DNA of 64,000 nt, from NCBI GenBank assembly GCA_021229015.1, contig CM037792.1:3977136-4041135 (forward strand), given 5' to 3'. The position numbers were made by a program, and so were the translations under genes. This stretch comes from Solen grandis. Lineage: Eukaryota; Mollusca; Bivalvia; Adapedonta; Solenidae. The stretch's first letter is position 1. Each line of letters begins with the position of its first letter. The notes under the pieces are model-generated. The model had not been told where the DNA came from and ran no database searches. It saw only the letters and a list, made by a program, of their open reading frames with translations. Of the stretch, positions 1 through 10,000 are shown in pieces.

Positions 1-290
1 GGGCAGGGCCAATTCTAACCCCAGGGTCATAATTTGAACAACTTTTGTAGAGATTCACTAGACAATGCTACACGCCAAATATCTTAGCTCTAGGCCTTAT
101 TATTTCATAGAAGAAGATTTTTAAAGTTTTTCACTATATAAAGCTATGAAAAATAAAATGACCCCTGGGGCGGGGCCAATTTTGACCCCAGGGTCATGAT
201 CTGTACAACTTTTGTAGATGTTCATAAGACAATTCTACATACCAATTATTAAAGCTCTAGGCCTTACAGTTTTGCACAGTGGTCGAAATT
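1..290. repeat. Two tandem copies of a ~167-bp dispersed repeat
   Basis: The block starting gggcagggccaat at 1 recurs at about 167 as ggggcggggccaat. The copies share the following ccccagggtcat, caacttttgtaga and agctctaggcctta segments in the same order. No ORF is supported. It resembles the repeat at 1230-1467 in wording and is probably part of a dispersed non-autonomous element. Confidence 0.6.
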
Positions 291-313
291 AGCGCTAGCC
301 CGACAGCAAAAAA

Positions 314-373
314 CTAGTAGATTTTCTCTCGGGCTAATAAAAATTCCCAATTTACTAGCCCGACGGGCTTGTA
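314..373 (+). repeat. 5' copy of a 60-bp direct repeat flanking the zinc-finger ORF
   Basis: These 60 bases align without gaps to 1116-1175 with about 48 identities. Both copies contain the pair tcgggcta / actagcccga, which can form a short stem-loop (one mismatch here, perfect in the 3' copy). Together they bracket the ORF at 575-1093. Confidence 0.6.
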
Positions 374-574
374 AGATTCAGATCGTTGAAAAATCATCGA
401 CTTTCATTTTCAATAATTTGTAAACAAACTTTAGAGCCGCTTAGTGCACTCGATAAGTTGTCGCTTGTGTCATAAATGTGTTGTGCGCGCTAAATTGATA
501 ATAGGATTACTGCGCAGGGTTCAAGCTGGTTCCCGCATTGTATGTACAATTAATGTAATCAGCAGGGCATCAAA

Positions 575-1093
575 ATGGCGGAGAAACTGCCGCTGAAATT
601 TGTTTCTGGTGCTAAACCCGGAAAAAAAACTCCTGAAGTTGCCGGGCGAGCAGCAACCAAACGCAAGTATGAGGATATTAACCGTGACAGAAACTTTCTT
701 CTTTCTTGGACTATTAACAAACCTTGGTTACGATATCAGAGAGAGACAAACACCATGTTTTGTGACTGGTGCGTAGAAACTGGAGAAAAAACATCGTTTT
801 CGTCGCATTCAGGTTGCGAAAATTTGCGTCTTGATGCAGTTAAATCCTACGAAAAAAGCAAATGTCACATTAAGATTTCGCCACGCTTTCAGAAAAAACC
901 TGCCGGTGAAGCATCAGAGGCTGAGAAATGTGTCTCACAGCTGAAAAAAATAGAGCTTAACCAGTTACTTATCAAATTTAGAAATGCTCACTACCTGGCC
1001 AAGCATCACAAACCGTTCACTGATTTTATTCACCTTTGTCAACTAGACAAATTGAAAGGCCTTGATGTCGGCCAAGGTACCGTAAACATGTAA
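575..1093 (+). CDS. Small hAT/TTF-type zinc-finger protein (ZNF862/KIAA1586-like N-terminal part)
   Basis: The 172-residue ORF opens with a basic stretch rich in Lys/Arg. It then has the arrangement W-x4-PWLRY followed by an FCDWC knuckle (about residues 62-66), further Cys/His at SGC and KCH (about residues 79-97), and a helical tail with LKKIELNQLL. This order of Trp, aromatic and Cys-x2-Cys residues is typical of TTF-type zinc fingers in hAT-transposase-derived proteins. The transposase core and dimerisation domain are absent, so it is either a truncated domesticated gene or a remnant of a mobile element. The start is the first ATG of the frame. No introns are evident. It sits between two 60-bp direct repeats. 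Family assignment is by eye. Confidence 0.55.
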   Translation: MAEKLPLKFVSGAKPGKKTPEVAGRAATKRKYEDINRDRNFLLSWTINKPWLRYQRETNTMFCDWCVETGEKTSFSSHSGCENLRLDAVKSYEKSKCHIKISPRFQKKPAGEASEAEKCVSQLKKIELNQLLIKFRNAHYLAKHHKPFTDFIHLCQLDKLKGLDVGQGTVNM

Positions 1094-1115
1094 ATTCAAA
1101 CATTTTTAATTAAGG

Positions 1116-1175
1116 CTAGTGAATTTTCTTTCGGGCTAGTGAAAATTGCTTAGTTACTAGCCCGACTTGCTTATA
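1116..1175 (+). repeat. 3' copy of the 60-bp direct repeat with perfect 10-bp stem
   Basis: It is the second copy of the repeat at 314-373. tcgggctagt (1131-1140) and actagcccga (1156-1165) are exact reverse complements separated by 15 bases, so the RNA could fold into a hairpin just after the zinc-finger ORF. Confidence 0.6.
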
Positions 1176-1229
1176 CATTTTAATCCCAATTTCTATGACT
1201 GTTTGCAGGAGAAGATTTTCTAAGATTGC

Positions 1230-1467
1230 ATTTTAAAAATCTATTTTTAGCTCCTGTGACCTACTTATTCACCCAATCAAAATAATTTGAACAACTTTGA
1301 TAGAGGTCATGATAAGGATGATTCCTGTGAAGTTTGGTCAAAATCCATCCAGTGGTTTAGGAGGAGAAGTCGTTTGAACGAAAAGTTGACGACGGACGCA
1401 CGCACTGACGACGGACAACGGGCGATCACAAAAGCTCACCTTGAGCACTTTGTGCTCAGGTGAGCTA
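1230..1467. repeat. Dispersed bivalve-type repeat ending in a hairpin
   Basis: The block carries the phrases aagtttggtcaaaatccatc and ccagtggttt, which recur in diverged form near 4250 and 4540. It ends in agctcacc-ttgagcac / gtgctca-ggtgagct (about 1433-1465), a near-perfect stem-loop. It is probably a non-autonomous element. Confidence 0.5.
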
Positions 1468-4055
1468 AAAATACCAGATCTCTGATTAAGCTCAGAACTG
1501 CTACTTTATTTCATTCCATTATGATGAAATTTCAGCACATTGCTGATTAGTATATTATAACAAGCTACGTTCCAATGAACACCATGCCCCTAAGGGGAAC
1601 CCTAGACCTTGGGGGTCAAGTTAATTTGTAAAGGTCTACCTTGAGGGTAGGGCTCATCAAAATGCATGCACCTGTCTGGAGGCAGAAAGACTTCTGTGTT
1701 ATAGTCAATGTTAAAGTTTTGTGACAGACCAGGGTTTTTTTCCTTCTTTATGAGCCGCCGTTTAACAGCGGCTTCCCCTCGGCAAAATAAGACATTTTTT
1801 CCACCAAACTAAGCATAAATTCCCCATTGATTTTTTTTCCCCCACCCAAGAAAGTTTGATTTTTTCGACGATTTAACCAAAAATTCGCTTCAAATTGGCG
1901 AATGTGTTTGGCGCATACGAAGAAGAAATCAGTAAATTAGTACCGCGGTTATTTAAAGTTTCGTAATGCACAAAAATACATGTCGCTCTACACTGTATAC
2001 GACTTTACGTAATCAGCACCTGCTATGGGATTATCCAATCAACAAGCATTCTAAGGCTTCTTAATTATGCAAAGATGTGGAATACTCGGATGGTATTGGC
2101 AGCTTATAACTTTTTATATTTGTCACAATCTCTACCGACTTTTGTTTATACCTGCATTTGGAATTGCTATGAATTAGTGCAATCATCACAATGGCGGCCA
2201 TTTGCGAAAAACATCAGCAATGTTTCATCACTACCGTTTCTTTTAAAAGATTTAAATTGATTAATTGATTTACCTAGCTAGATTCCAACTGGTAAAAAGC
2301 ATAGATGTACCAATGTGTATAAATGACTCGACACTAATAGCTAATGGAGCGAGTCAAAACGTATCCAAACTTAAACGTACCCAATATATAACGTACCCAA
2401 TTTTTTTTTTTTTTTTTTTTTAATTTCACTTGATATTTCCATATAATGTTTTTAGTCAGGTTATTATTTATGATTTTGTTGGAAAATATATATTTTTTTT
2501 AACATGAACACCTTTTTTTTAAGAATTTATTTATAAAACTAAATGTCAATTAAATTCATTTAATTTTCATTTAGATTATATGACAGTATTTGTATTGTTT
2601 TTATTTCCATGTATTTTTTTTTATTTAAATATTATGCACAAATTGAATATGTCTTTGATAGTTCAAGTATAGCAAATGCATATATTAAACAAGTATATGG
2701 CCAAGTGCAAATAAGGGTTCATTTTTGTGTCTCCAAGAATAAAACATAAATATCACCAAGGAAAATAATAAAGCAACTTTGAAATTGATGTTTTCTGAAA
2801 GTATGATTGCATGGTTTGTGGTGAAAATTTTCAGTTTAATCGGTTGATTGGTTTTGAAGTTATAGCAGATGAAAAAATGCAAAGAAGTCGAAAATCGCTG
2901 TTTTTTGTGTGACATGCACTTTATTACCTTTTTTAATTTTTGAATAATAAAAAATTCGCTTTTGGGTGGGTTTTACATGGATGTATCATATGTTCCATAT
3001 ATTTAGTAAAAATCACCAAACAATGTTTTATCAATAGTTTAAGGTTAATATGATGACATATTTGAAAAAAGGTCAAGATGTCTCCCAAATCAAAATTTGA
3101 GTCACCAATATAAAGTAATCAAAATAAGCAAATAATAGGTAAGAGTAGCTTTAAATTGATCTTTGCTTTGATTAGTTTTCATGTCACATGCTTGGTTGTA
3201 TCATTTGCTAAAATAAAAAATATGTCCACCTACGGTTAACACCCTCCTTATTTTATTGGTAACCTTTACCTTACAGTTATGCTTTGCACTTCTCACAAGC
3301 CTATTTTATTTTCTAGAGGCCTTCAGAACTTTAGCATTTCAAGAGATCTTTCAGCCAATCTATGGAAAGCCCTAAGAGCAGAAAACGTAATGTCCCAACC
3401 ATAACGGTTCTGTCCAACCATAACGGTTAAATTCTCCCTCTGACATTCATTTAACATTTTTTCAAATTTAATTCAATCGTTTTTAGTTGTTTATAGTTGT
3501 TTAAGTGACACAGGTCAGTCAGAATAATGTATGTAGAATATTGTTCCTTTTTTTGTAATTCTTAAAATTAATGTTTATTAAAAGACAATTTGCAACTCAA
3601 AACTAAGCACATGCTTGTTAAAGCTTAGATTATGTTACATCATTAATTCTGCAACAGAAAAAGATATTTTATTTTACTCTCTTTATTAAACTCTGTTTTT
3701 AAGACTTACGCAATGCAGACAGCTACCGTTATGGTTGGGACAATTTAAAATCGATTCTTGCTATTAATTGGTGTTTGGTTGCTGTTTCAGACTACGATGG
3801 AGAAATTAGTCGTTAAAATGAACTTTGGAAGGGATTAAGGTCCAATAACTTACAAAGAAAACAACTGTTGTAAAGAATGTTAAGCTAAGAGACAAAAAAA
3901 CATATGTGAAATAGAAAAACAATGAGCTAATGAATAATAAAAATATTGCCCATTGTGCAAGTTACAGACAAAAATGAAAGAACAAAGAAAAAAAATGCTG
4001 AACTAGATGTACAGTTAAGAAAACAAGAACGGAAGAGAAAAGCTAAGTATTTTAA
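1468..4055. other. Gene-poor stretch, no supported coding sequence
   Basis: The stretch is AT-rich with several homopolymer T runs (for example around 2400-2422). Short ORFs are present, but none has splice signals or recognisable residues. It includes three copies of the motif tgtcccaaccataacggt or its reverse complement (3391, 3411 shortened, 3725). It lies downstream of the last POLE exon seen and may be intron or intergenic. Confidence 0.4.
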
Positions 4056-4650
4056 ACAAGAGGGCCATAGAGGCCCTGGGACGCTCACCTGAGTATAGGG
4101 TTACCCAAGGAACATCTGTACTAAAACATTTTGAAATCTGGCCAGTAGCTTTATGGAGATAATTCTTAAAGTTTTCATAATTTATTTCTTTCCATTGCAA
4201 CCAGAGTTCTACTTGGATCAAGTTTATTTTAGCAACTTTTGTGAAGCATCCCTGCCAAGTTTAATCAAATTCTGTCCAACAGTTTCAGAGGAAATGTCGT
4301 TTAAAGTTTTCACTATATACATATAAGGCAAATTAACCCCACCCATGGCAGCCATGTTTTCTTATGGATCAGAATAATTTTAGCAATCTTGGTAGAAGGT
4401 TACCCAAAGAACATCTGTACTAAAAACATTTTGAAATCTGGCCAGTAGTTTTGAAGGAGATGATTTTTAAATTTTTCATATTTTTTGCTTCCATGGCAAC
4501 CAGCGTTCTACATGGATCAAGTTTATTTTAGCAAGTTTAATCAAATTCTGTCCAGTGGTTTCAGAGGAGATATCATTTAAAGCAAATTGTTGACAACCAA
4601 CAAAGACATGCAGACGCATGCGCAGGGTGATCCTAATAGCTCACCAATAG
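4056..4650. repeat. Internally duplicated dispersed repeat (same family as 1230-1467)
   Basis: Two related units of about 290 bp each contain ggttacccaa, catctgtactaaaa, cattttgaaatctggccagt and gatcaagtttattttagcaa in that order. They start after acaagagggccatagaggcc and end near tcctaatagctcacc. No coding content is supported. Confidence 0.6.
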
Positions 4651-4957
4651 CTAAAAACTAAAGGAACTAAAACAGGCTGTTTCAGGTACTGAAAGCCACA
4701 AACATGCACCAAATGCTGGTAAAAAAAATCCACTACAGACCCGTGTGCAACCTGTGAATGTGCTTGTTAGTTAACAAAACGTTAGAAGGACAGACTGTCT
4801 TCATCTTGCAAGAACATGTTGAAAAAGTCTTAAAGTTAGTTTATATAGTTCTAAGTGTTGAAGTATTTTTTAATGTTATGTTAGTTTGATGATGAAATAC
4901 ATCAGAATGACTTATTTCATCAGGAGATATTTAGCCTAAATATTTAGGCATATAAGT

Positions 4958-5322
4958 TGTCCCAACCATAACGGTAATTAATGTACTTTAAAATACAAAG
5001 TGTACTGGAATCAAAATCAAAATCTTATTTCAAAGTAGTTGTTCTGATCTAGAAATGATTTTGCTTAATACTGTAATGATCTGAGCTGTAATTATTATGT
5101 GTGAATCAAACATTTAATGTGAAAAGTGTCTTACTTATTGCTGCAATTAACATAGATCTACAAGAAGACTTGTGCCATAAATATCAGTGACAATGTCAAT
5201 GTATTTGAAGACTTTGAACATCATATATTAAATTAATGGTGAAATGAAACAACATAAGGCTTGTTAAGATTTACAATTCAGCCTTAAAAACAAGAAGTGT
5301 AATATGTCCCAACCATAACGGT
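4958..5322 (+). repeat. Two further copies of the tgtcccaaccataacggt motif
   Basis: The exact 18-base word is at 4958-4975 and 5305-5322. With 3391-3408, the shortened copy at 3411-3427 and the reverse complement at 3725-3742, there are five occurrences in 1.9 kb. The sequence between them is otherwise unlike. Confidence 0.6.
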
Positions 5323-6300
5323 TAAAAAGAAATTTCGCTACATTTTTGGTTTGGACGATGCTAAGTAATGCCTTTGAGTATCAAAGCCAGGTTGGTTTTA
5401 TTTTGAAGGAATTTGATCAAGTTTTTATTTCAAATATTTATTTTAAGTAAATGTTCAATTACAATCTAAGAATAAAAATTATTAAAGGTGTGTTTCTTTG
5501 TATTGTTACATTTCCTGGCATCAAATTGCCATATTTTTTCAAAAATGTAGTTAATCTAAATGAAATATAGCTTGAAAGTTTGTCACATGCCCTTGCCTAA
5601 TGTATAATGAAAAAATAGTGTCAAACCCAATGGTTTACATAACAGTTTTCAAATTTAAACATGCTTTATGAAGTGTAAAAAACCCCATCTTAGTTCTATC
5701 TAAAATCAATATATTTTTAAGAAAGCTGTCAAATCTGTAACTGTGTTGTTTACTTTTCAACCAATATCTATTCACCATTGGTCCTTGTAATATTATACAA
5801 TATTTAACCTTTTGACTTTCCTGACATTATATCATAAACTGATCAAACAAAGTTCATCCATGGTAGATACCTGTATTTAGTTAGTACAGTTTGCATGAAC
5901 ATCAACTCCCTTTTTCCACCTTAAATTCTAAAATCGCGCGAAAATTCCCCTTTGAAAGGGCGGCAGGTGGCTTCCCCCAGGAAGGAAAAAAAAACCTGCA
6001 GACATACAAACAAAATGTCCCTTGACCTATAGATGCAGGGGTATAAAATTTTTGAATAAATTGATTTCATTCACAAATTATCTCCTACAATTGCAAAAGC
6101 GCTACAATAAAACAAGAAGTTTTCTTTGAAACACATGCAGCATAAAATTGTGACAGACGGACAAACAGACAATCCCTATGTTTCACCTCTTTTTACAGCA
6201 GTTGGCACAACAGCTACTAGAGCATGTCAGCCTGCACTGGGCTCAAAAGATACTGTAAGGCCAACTAAGGTTTGAAAATAGCCATGCAACAAAAGCTCAC

Positions 6301-6446
6301 CTTTGTCAGCCCTTTAAACTCATATCTCCGATCTCTGAAGGCCCTCACAGTGTCAACATAGAAAGAATTTTCCCTCTGGCAAATCATAGCTGTCCTTTCT
6401 TCCATTTTTGTTGTCTTGGTCTTCTTGTATGCCTTCCTACAGTATT
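6301..6446 (-). CDS. POLE: POLE exon (DNA polymerase epsilon catalytic subunit), third of three seen
   Basis: Read on minus, the 146-base exon follows an acceptor ending cttgcag and ends at AAG|gtgagc. It encodes EYCRKAYKK, then [17 protein letters not shown], then [17 protein letters not shown]. This matches the well-conserved catalytic core of Pol epsilon, about residues 740-790 of the human protein of roughly 2,280 residues. The Cys in ICQREN corresponds to the fourth ligand of the [4Fe-4S] cluster described for yeast Pol2. The joining codon G|AA fits the upstream exon exactly. Pol epsilon is the leading-strand replicative polymerase in the nucleus. The next exon downstream (WKKKL.. region) was not found in 1-6300, so the intron is longer than the window or the assembly is broken. 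Confidence 0.92.
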
Positions 6447-6715
6447 CTGCAAGTTCAGTAATCAGTAGCACATATAAACAACAATAATTGAGAAAATATT
6501 CCATTTCTGTGTGTAGTATATCAAAATTTTATTTGAAATAGGTCTATATTAAAATAGACACCATTAAAAATTTACCATGCCTTCAGAAAAGAGGGGGAAT
6601 TAAAAAGAAGATAATTCACCAATTAGCGTTTGATTATTTGAAACTAAGCTTCAACTGCTCTCAGTCCCAAGATCATATTGAAGAATTTTCTAGAACTGGG
6701 GGCCTGTGTAATTAC
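6447..6715 (-). other. POLE intron, 269 bases
   Basis: A short intron with gt...ag ends on the minus strand, between two POLE exons. Nothing else was seen in it. Confidence 0.85.
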
Positions 6716-6862
6716 CTGCCAGTCTTTTCTTCTCAATCTCAGCTTGTTCCTGCTTGGTCAGCACATGGAAGGCACGAGGCTCTCCGCCAGGGAAGAAGGG
6801 AGGAAACTTCTCGTTCTCCAACTGTTGCTGAATACGGTGGTACTCGCTGCGTGAGGCTGGCA
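6716..6862 (-). CDS. POLE: POLE exon, second of three seen
   Basis: This 147-base exon on minus lies between an acceptor ending gtccag and a donor G|gtaatt. It encodes (M)[35 protein letters not shown] and [13 protein letters not shown]. The text lines up with the P-domain part of Pol epsilon, which encircles DNA and gives processivity. The first codon is shared with the exon at 9010-9112 (A|TG) and the last with 6301-6446 (G|AA), so the three exons join in one frame. The upstream intron holds the miR-2 hairpins. Confidence 0.93.
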
Positions 6863-7261
6863 CTGGACACAAAATAAACACACTGGTTACAACATACTAT
6901 TTATGAAATGGATATAACAAATATACCACATAATGACATACTTCAGACATACAATTAGTTTGCTTTGGTCAGCAGTTGGGGGAAAATGCTGACACTTATA
7001 TCTCAACTGTACATCAAAATTTCCCTTATTTCTAATGCAATGGAGACCAGTGTTGGTTGCTGGCGATTACTGATAAAGAACTGTCCAACTGCAAAATCTT
7101 TCTGTAGATGTATATAACATACTGGTGCCTGTCAAGTCAAATGGTTTAGTGTGGAATGCTTCCAATGAAGTTCTAGCCTCTTGAATCCATCGCCTATGTC
7201 ATTCACAGCTTGCTCTAGTATGTCCCTGATATCCAAAATACTACTTGTCGCTAGGTCCCCT

Positions 7262-7328
7262 CAAAGCTCATCAAAGCAGGCTGTGATCTGCAAGTTGAGA
7301 ACAGTTCACAGTCTCTTTGATGGCTCAT
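7262..7328 (-). ncRNA. mir-2: miR-2 family hairpin 1 (most 3' of five)
   Basis: On minus, the 3' arm (about 7287-7265) reads atcacagcctgctttgatga plus gct, with the miR-2 seed AUCACAG. The 5' arm offers tcaaag and tgtgaactg, which pair with ctttga and the cagatcaca segment of the 3' arm around a loop of about 12 bases. The known Drosophila miR-2 mature form shares the seed and the following GCC-GCUUUGAUGAGC. It sits in a POLE intron in the sense direction. The exact mature 5' end cannot be fixed without small-RNA reads. Confidence 0.82.
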
Positions 7329-7475
7329 AGGTGATATGTCATGATAGAAGTCTCCATCTCAGCTACTACAAGCCTTGGTGTAGCCTTTCTCCCTCCAAGC
7401 ATCTCTTCATTGAGAACAATTTCCAATTTGATGCAAACATCAAGATCTGGAAATGTTCTGGCCGCTGTCAGTCAG

Positions 7476-7541
7476 AAGGGCTCGTCAAAGCAGGCTGTGA
7501 TCTGTTCCAAGTTAACCAATTCACAACCACTTTGACGGGCA
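7476..7541 (-). ncRNA. mir-2: miR-2 family hairpin 2
   Basis: The 3' arm on minus (7501-7479) has the seed AUCACAG followed by gcctgctttgacgagcc. The 5' arm gtcaaagtggttgtgaattg pairs with it. The structure is the same as its neighbours: an outer TCAAAG/CTTTGA stem and an inner TGTGA/TCACA stem. Confidence 0.82.
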
Positions 7542-7800
7542 TTTCTGGTTTAGTTTTTATCCTATATAACAGTACCATTTATTCTAAATATCTCTTGCTC
7601 CTCATCATATTTTTTTTCTTAAGTCACATTAGCCAGACACAAGGCCAACTAGTCCTGACATCATCCTTCTGCACTGGGTGCCAAGCTCAAGAAATATACC
7701 AGTACCATTTTTAAAAGACACTGGTGGTGGCTACTTAGCCACTGATACTGGCTGAAATATTTCTGTGTTTCTCCCTACCAAGGGTGTTGCTTGAGAGCTT

Positions 7801-7868
7801 GGCTGGTCGTCAAAGCCTGCTGTGATCTGATCCAATTATACAGTTCACAACAGCTTTAACGCCATTCA
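7801..7868 (-). ncRNA. mir-2: miR-2 family hairpin 3
   Basis: The 3' arm on minus (7826-7804) has seed AUCACAG followed by gcaggctttgacgacc. The 5' arm has gttaaagctgttgtgaactg, where the outer stem carries ttaaag against ctttga, giving one wobble or mismatch. It is the most diverged 3' arm of the five at positions 9-12. Confidence 0.78.
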
Positions 7869-8210
7869 AACACTGTCTAGAGGCTACTTTTCATCTGCGA
7901 CCCCCGCCCCCTCTTGTCAATTGTTCTCAAAGTGACCAATATTTCCTGCAAGTATCAGACATGGACGCACATTTGCTATTTTTCCATTTCCATTTTTATA
8001 CTCCTGCGTAGAGACTCCCTTCAATTTTGGAGGCTACACACTAATTTTTGGAGAACAAAACCCTCTGCAGACTTTAAATCCAAATGCTGATGGTGCATGT
8101 TGATGGTTCAGTGCCAAGTAAGGAGTCCTGCTGCATTGTATTGTAACTGCTGGATGTATCCAAACTGAGGACGACAGACTCCCAGCAATCCAACTGAAGC
8201 TATCCATGAT

Positions 8211-8278
8211 AACAGCTCATCAAAGCAGGCTGTGATCTGAGCAGTAAAAACAGTTCACAAGCTTCTTTGACGGCCATG
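8211..8278 (-). ncRNA. mir-2: miR-2 family hairpin 4
   Basis: The 3' arm on minus (8236-8214) is the same 23 bases as hairpin 1, with seed AUCACAG, while the loop and 5' arm differ (gtcaaagaagcttgtgaact). The arm under selection is therefore conserved while the loop has drifted, as expected of microRNA paralogues. Confidence 0.83.
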
Positions 8279-8510
8279 GCCATGACCTTTCTCCTGACAT
8301 TATTGGTGTCTTCAATATTTGCTCCAAACAGCCAAGAAGTCAACAGTCCTCCATCAATGTTACAAACGTATAAACTTAGAACTAGAGTCTCTGTAGGCAG
8401 TTTTTCCTCTTTTATATATAGCCCGACTTGCTTCGAATCTTATCAATAAAGAAACATGTCCAAAATCTTAGCATCTCTGACTGATAGAACACAAACGTGA
8501 CGTAGAAAGG

Positions 8511-8580
8511 AAAGGCTCGCCAAAGCTAGCTGTGATCTGTTCTTCACAGCAGCAAATCACAACTACTTTGACTGACTCTT
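8511..8580 (-). ncRNA. mir-2: miR-2 family hairpin 5 (most 5' of five)
   Basis: The 3' arm on minus (8536-8514) has seed AUCACAG followed by ctagctttggcgagcc. The 5' arm is gtcaaagtagttgtgatttg. This copy would be transcribed first in the POLE intron. In other protostomes miR-71 commonly precedes the miR-2 copies; no miR-71-like sequence was found between this hairpin and the exon at 9010. Confidence 0.8.
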
Positions 8581-9009
8581 CATTTCAAACTAGCCTAGTC
8601 CCCCTATGATATATAATTACCTTCTGTGAACAAAGTGTTCAGGTTCCTTGCTACCAAACAAATCATCTCAAACCTTATCATGAAAATCAGTTGTATGAAT
8701 AACAACAGAAACAAATACACACACATTAATGGTGCGGCACAAATTCAATGAATTTCATCCAATTCATTAAGGTAACAGCCCAAACTATAAAATCACTATT
8801 AAACAGTGGATATGTGAACATTTCTGACAAAAACTTCAAGATCAAGACTGAAATATCTGAGAGGAAGCAGTTTGATTTGAGAATTTAGCAATTTTTAAAA
8901 AAATTAGGAATGGGTCAGAATATGAGTTATTAAACAGCAAGCACAGGGCAATATCAATCTATCATTGAGTGACGAGTTTATGTAGAGTGAGAATGTGTGT
9001 GATACTTAC

Positions 9010-9112
9010 TGATCTCTCCCCGCCACATCCATGGCATCCTTCGTTGACACGTGGCACCGGGTTTGTTGTAGTCACAGGCAGCACACGTTGCCTCATCTAT
9101 AATTGCTGGGGG
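9010..9112 (-). CDS. POLE: POLE exon, first of three seen
   Basis: This exon is 103 bases on minus, with acceptor gttacag and donor A|gtaagt. It starts in phase 0 and encodes [20 protein letters not shown], then [14 protein letters not shown]. The cysteines C-x2-C-x8-C match the first three [4Fe-4S] ligands reported in yeast Pol2 (C665, C668, C677). Identity to human Pol epsilon as I know it is high throughout. The upstream neighbour (the YPNI..LTNRLQ region) was not found at higher coordinates, so the gene is incomplete here, probably because of long introns or the N gap at 9313. Confidence 0.93.
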
Positions 9113-9312
9113 CTGTAACATCACTCATACCGTGACAAAAGTGCATCTCACACAGAGTAGAAACTTCATTTTTCTTGACATTTAAATTGTTGAATCTTTA
9201 CAGGCCGTTTTATTGATGATGGAAAAGGGGATCTTATTAAAATATTTTAGGAAATAATAGCACCATTTTCTTGATTTTGGGAAAGAATCATCCTGTGATT
9301 TTGAAGGGGAAA

Positions 9313-9412
9313 NNNNNNNNNNNNNNNNNNNNNNNNNNNNNNNNNNNNNNNNNNNNNNNNNNNNNNNNNNNNNNNNNNNNNNNNNNNNNNNNNNNNNNNN
9401 NNNNNNNNNNNN
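9313..9412. other. Assembly gap, 100 N
   Basis: Exactly 100 N, a scaffold-join convention, so the true length is unknown. It cuts into the zinc-finger ORF that continues at 9413. Confidence 0.99.
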
Positions 9413-9655
9413 GAAAGCGTTTAATGAAAGAAAGTTGGCCGACTGAATTTGAATGGGCCGAGTACGATGATGAAATAAACACACTTTTTTGTCGAGTCTG
9501 CAAGAAGTATACCCCCTCATTAAATGATCCAGATTCGTCACTGGTTAAGGGTGTTCGTGAAAAATTTAGAAAAGAAACCCTTAAATTTCATGGTAAAAGC
9601 CTCAGACATGTCAAATGCATTAAACATGAAAAAGCTGAAATGGCAGCACCGTGAA
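9413..9655 (+). pseudogene. hAT/TTF-type zinc-finger fragment after the gap
   Basis: The readable frame after the gap gives W-x3-FEWAEYDDEI, then LFCRVCKKYT, then a Lys-rich stretch ending HGKSLRHVKCIKHEK and a TGA stop at 9653-9655. The order Trp, Tyr-Asp, FC-x2-C and H-x3-C resembles the ORF at 575-1093 and belongs to the same TTF-type or hAT-associated zinc-finger group. The start is lost in the gap. There is no transposase core, so it may be a relict or the end of a small domesticated protein. The strand is opposite to the POLE gene in which it appears to sit. Confidence 0.5.
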
Positions 9656-10000
9656 CTTCCTCTATTGAAAAATTGGTTTATAAAGCAAATGAAAAAAAAC
9701 TCAGCATACTGAACTTTATTAGTAAGATAGAAGACAACACTTAATCTTAACTATGTCATAATGTGGTGCTTCTTTTAATCACTGATTCTTTTTTTTTTAG
9801 TTTGTTAACGTTTTCAACACATTTTCAGGATGTTACTTCTCATACTTATATTCATTTAATCATTAGCATTTGAAAATAATGGAAAACGACATTCTTTTTC
9901 ATTATAAAGATTAATACTGAGGATTATTTCATTTTGTAATGTTGAAATAAAACTAGTTGTTCTTTAAAAGTTTTTTTTTTTTAAATTAAAAAGGAAATCT

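Noticed and set aside
7331..7714. 127-residue plus-strand ORF in the POLE intron
   Set aside because: It overlaps the second miR-2 hairpin antisense and shows no recognisable domain or splice context.
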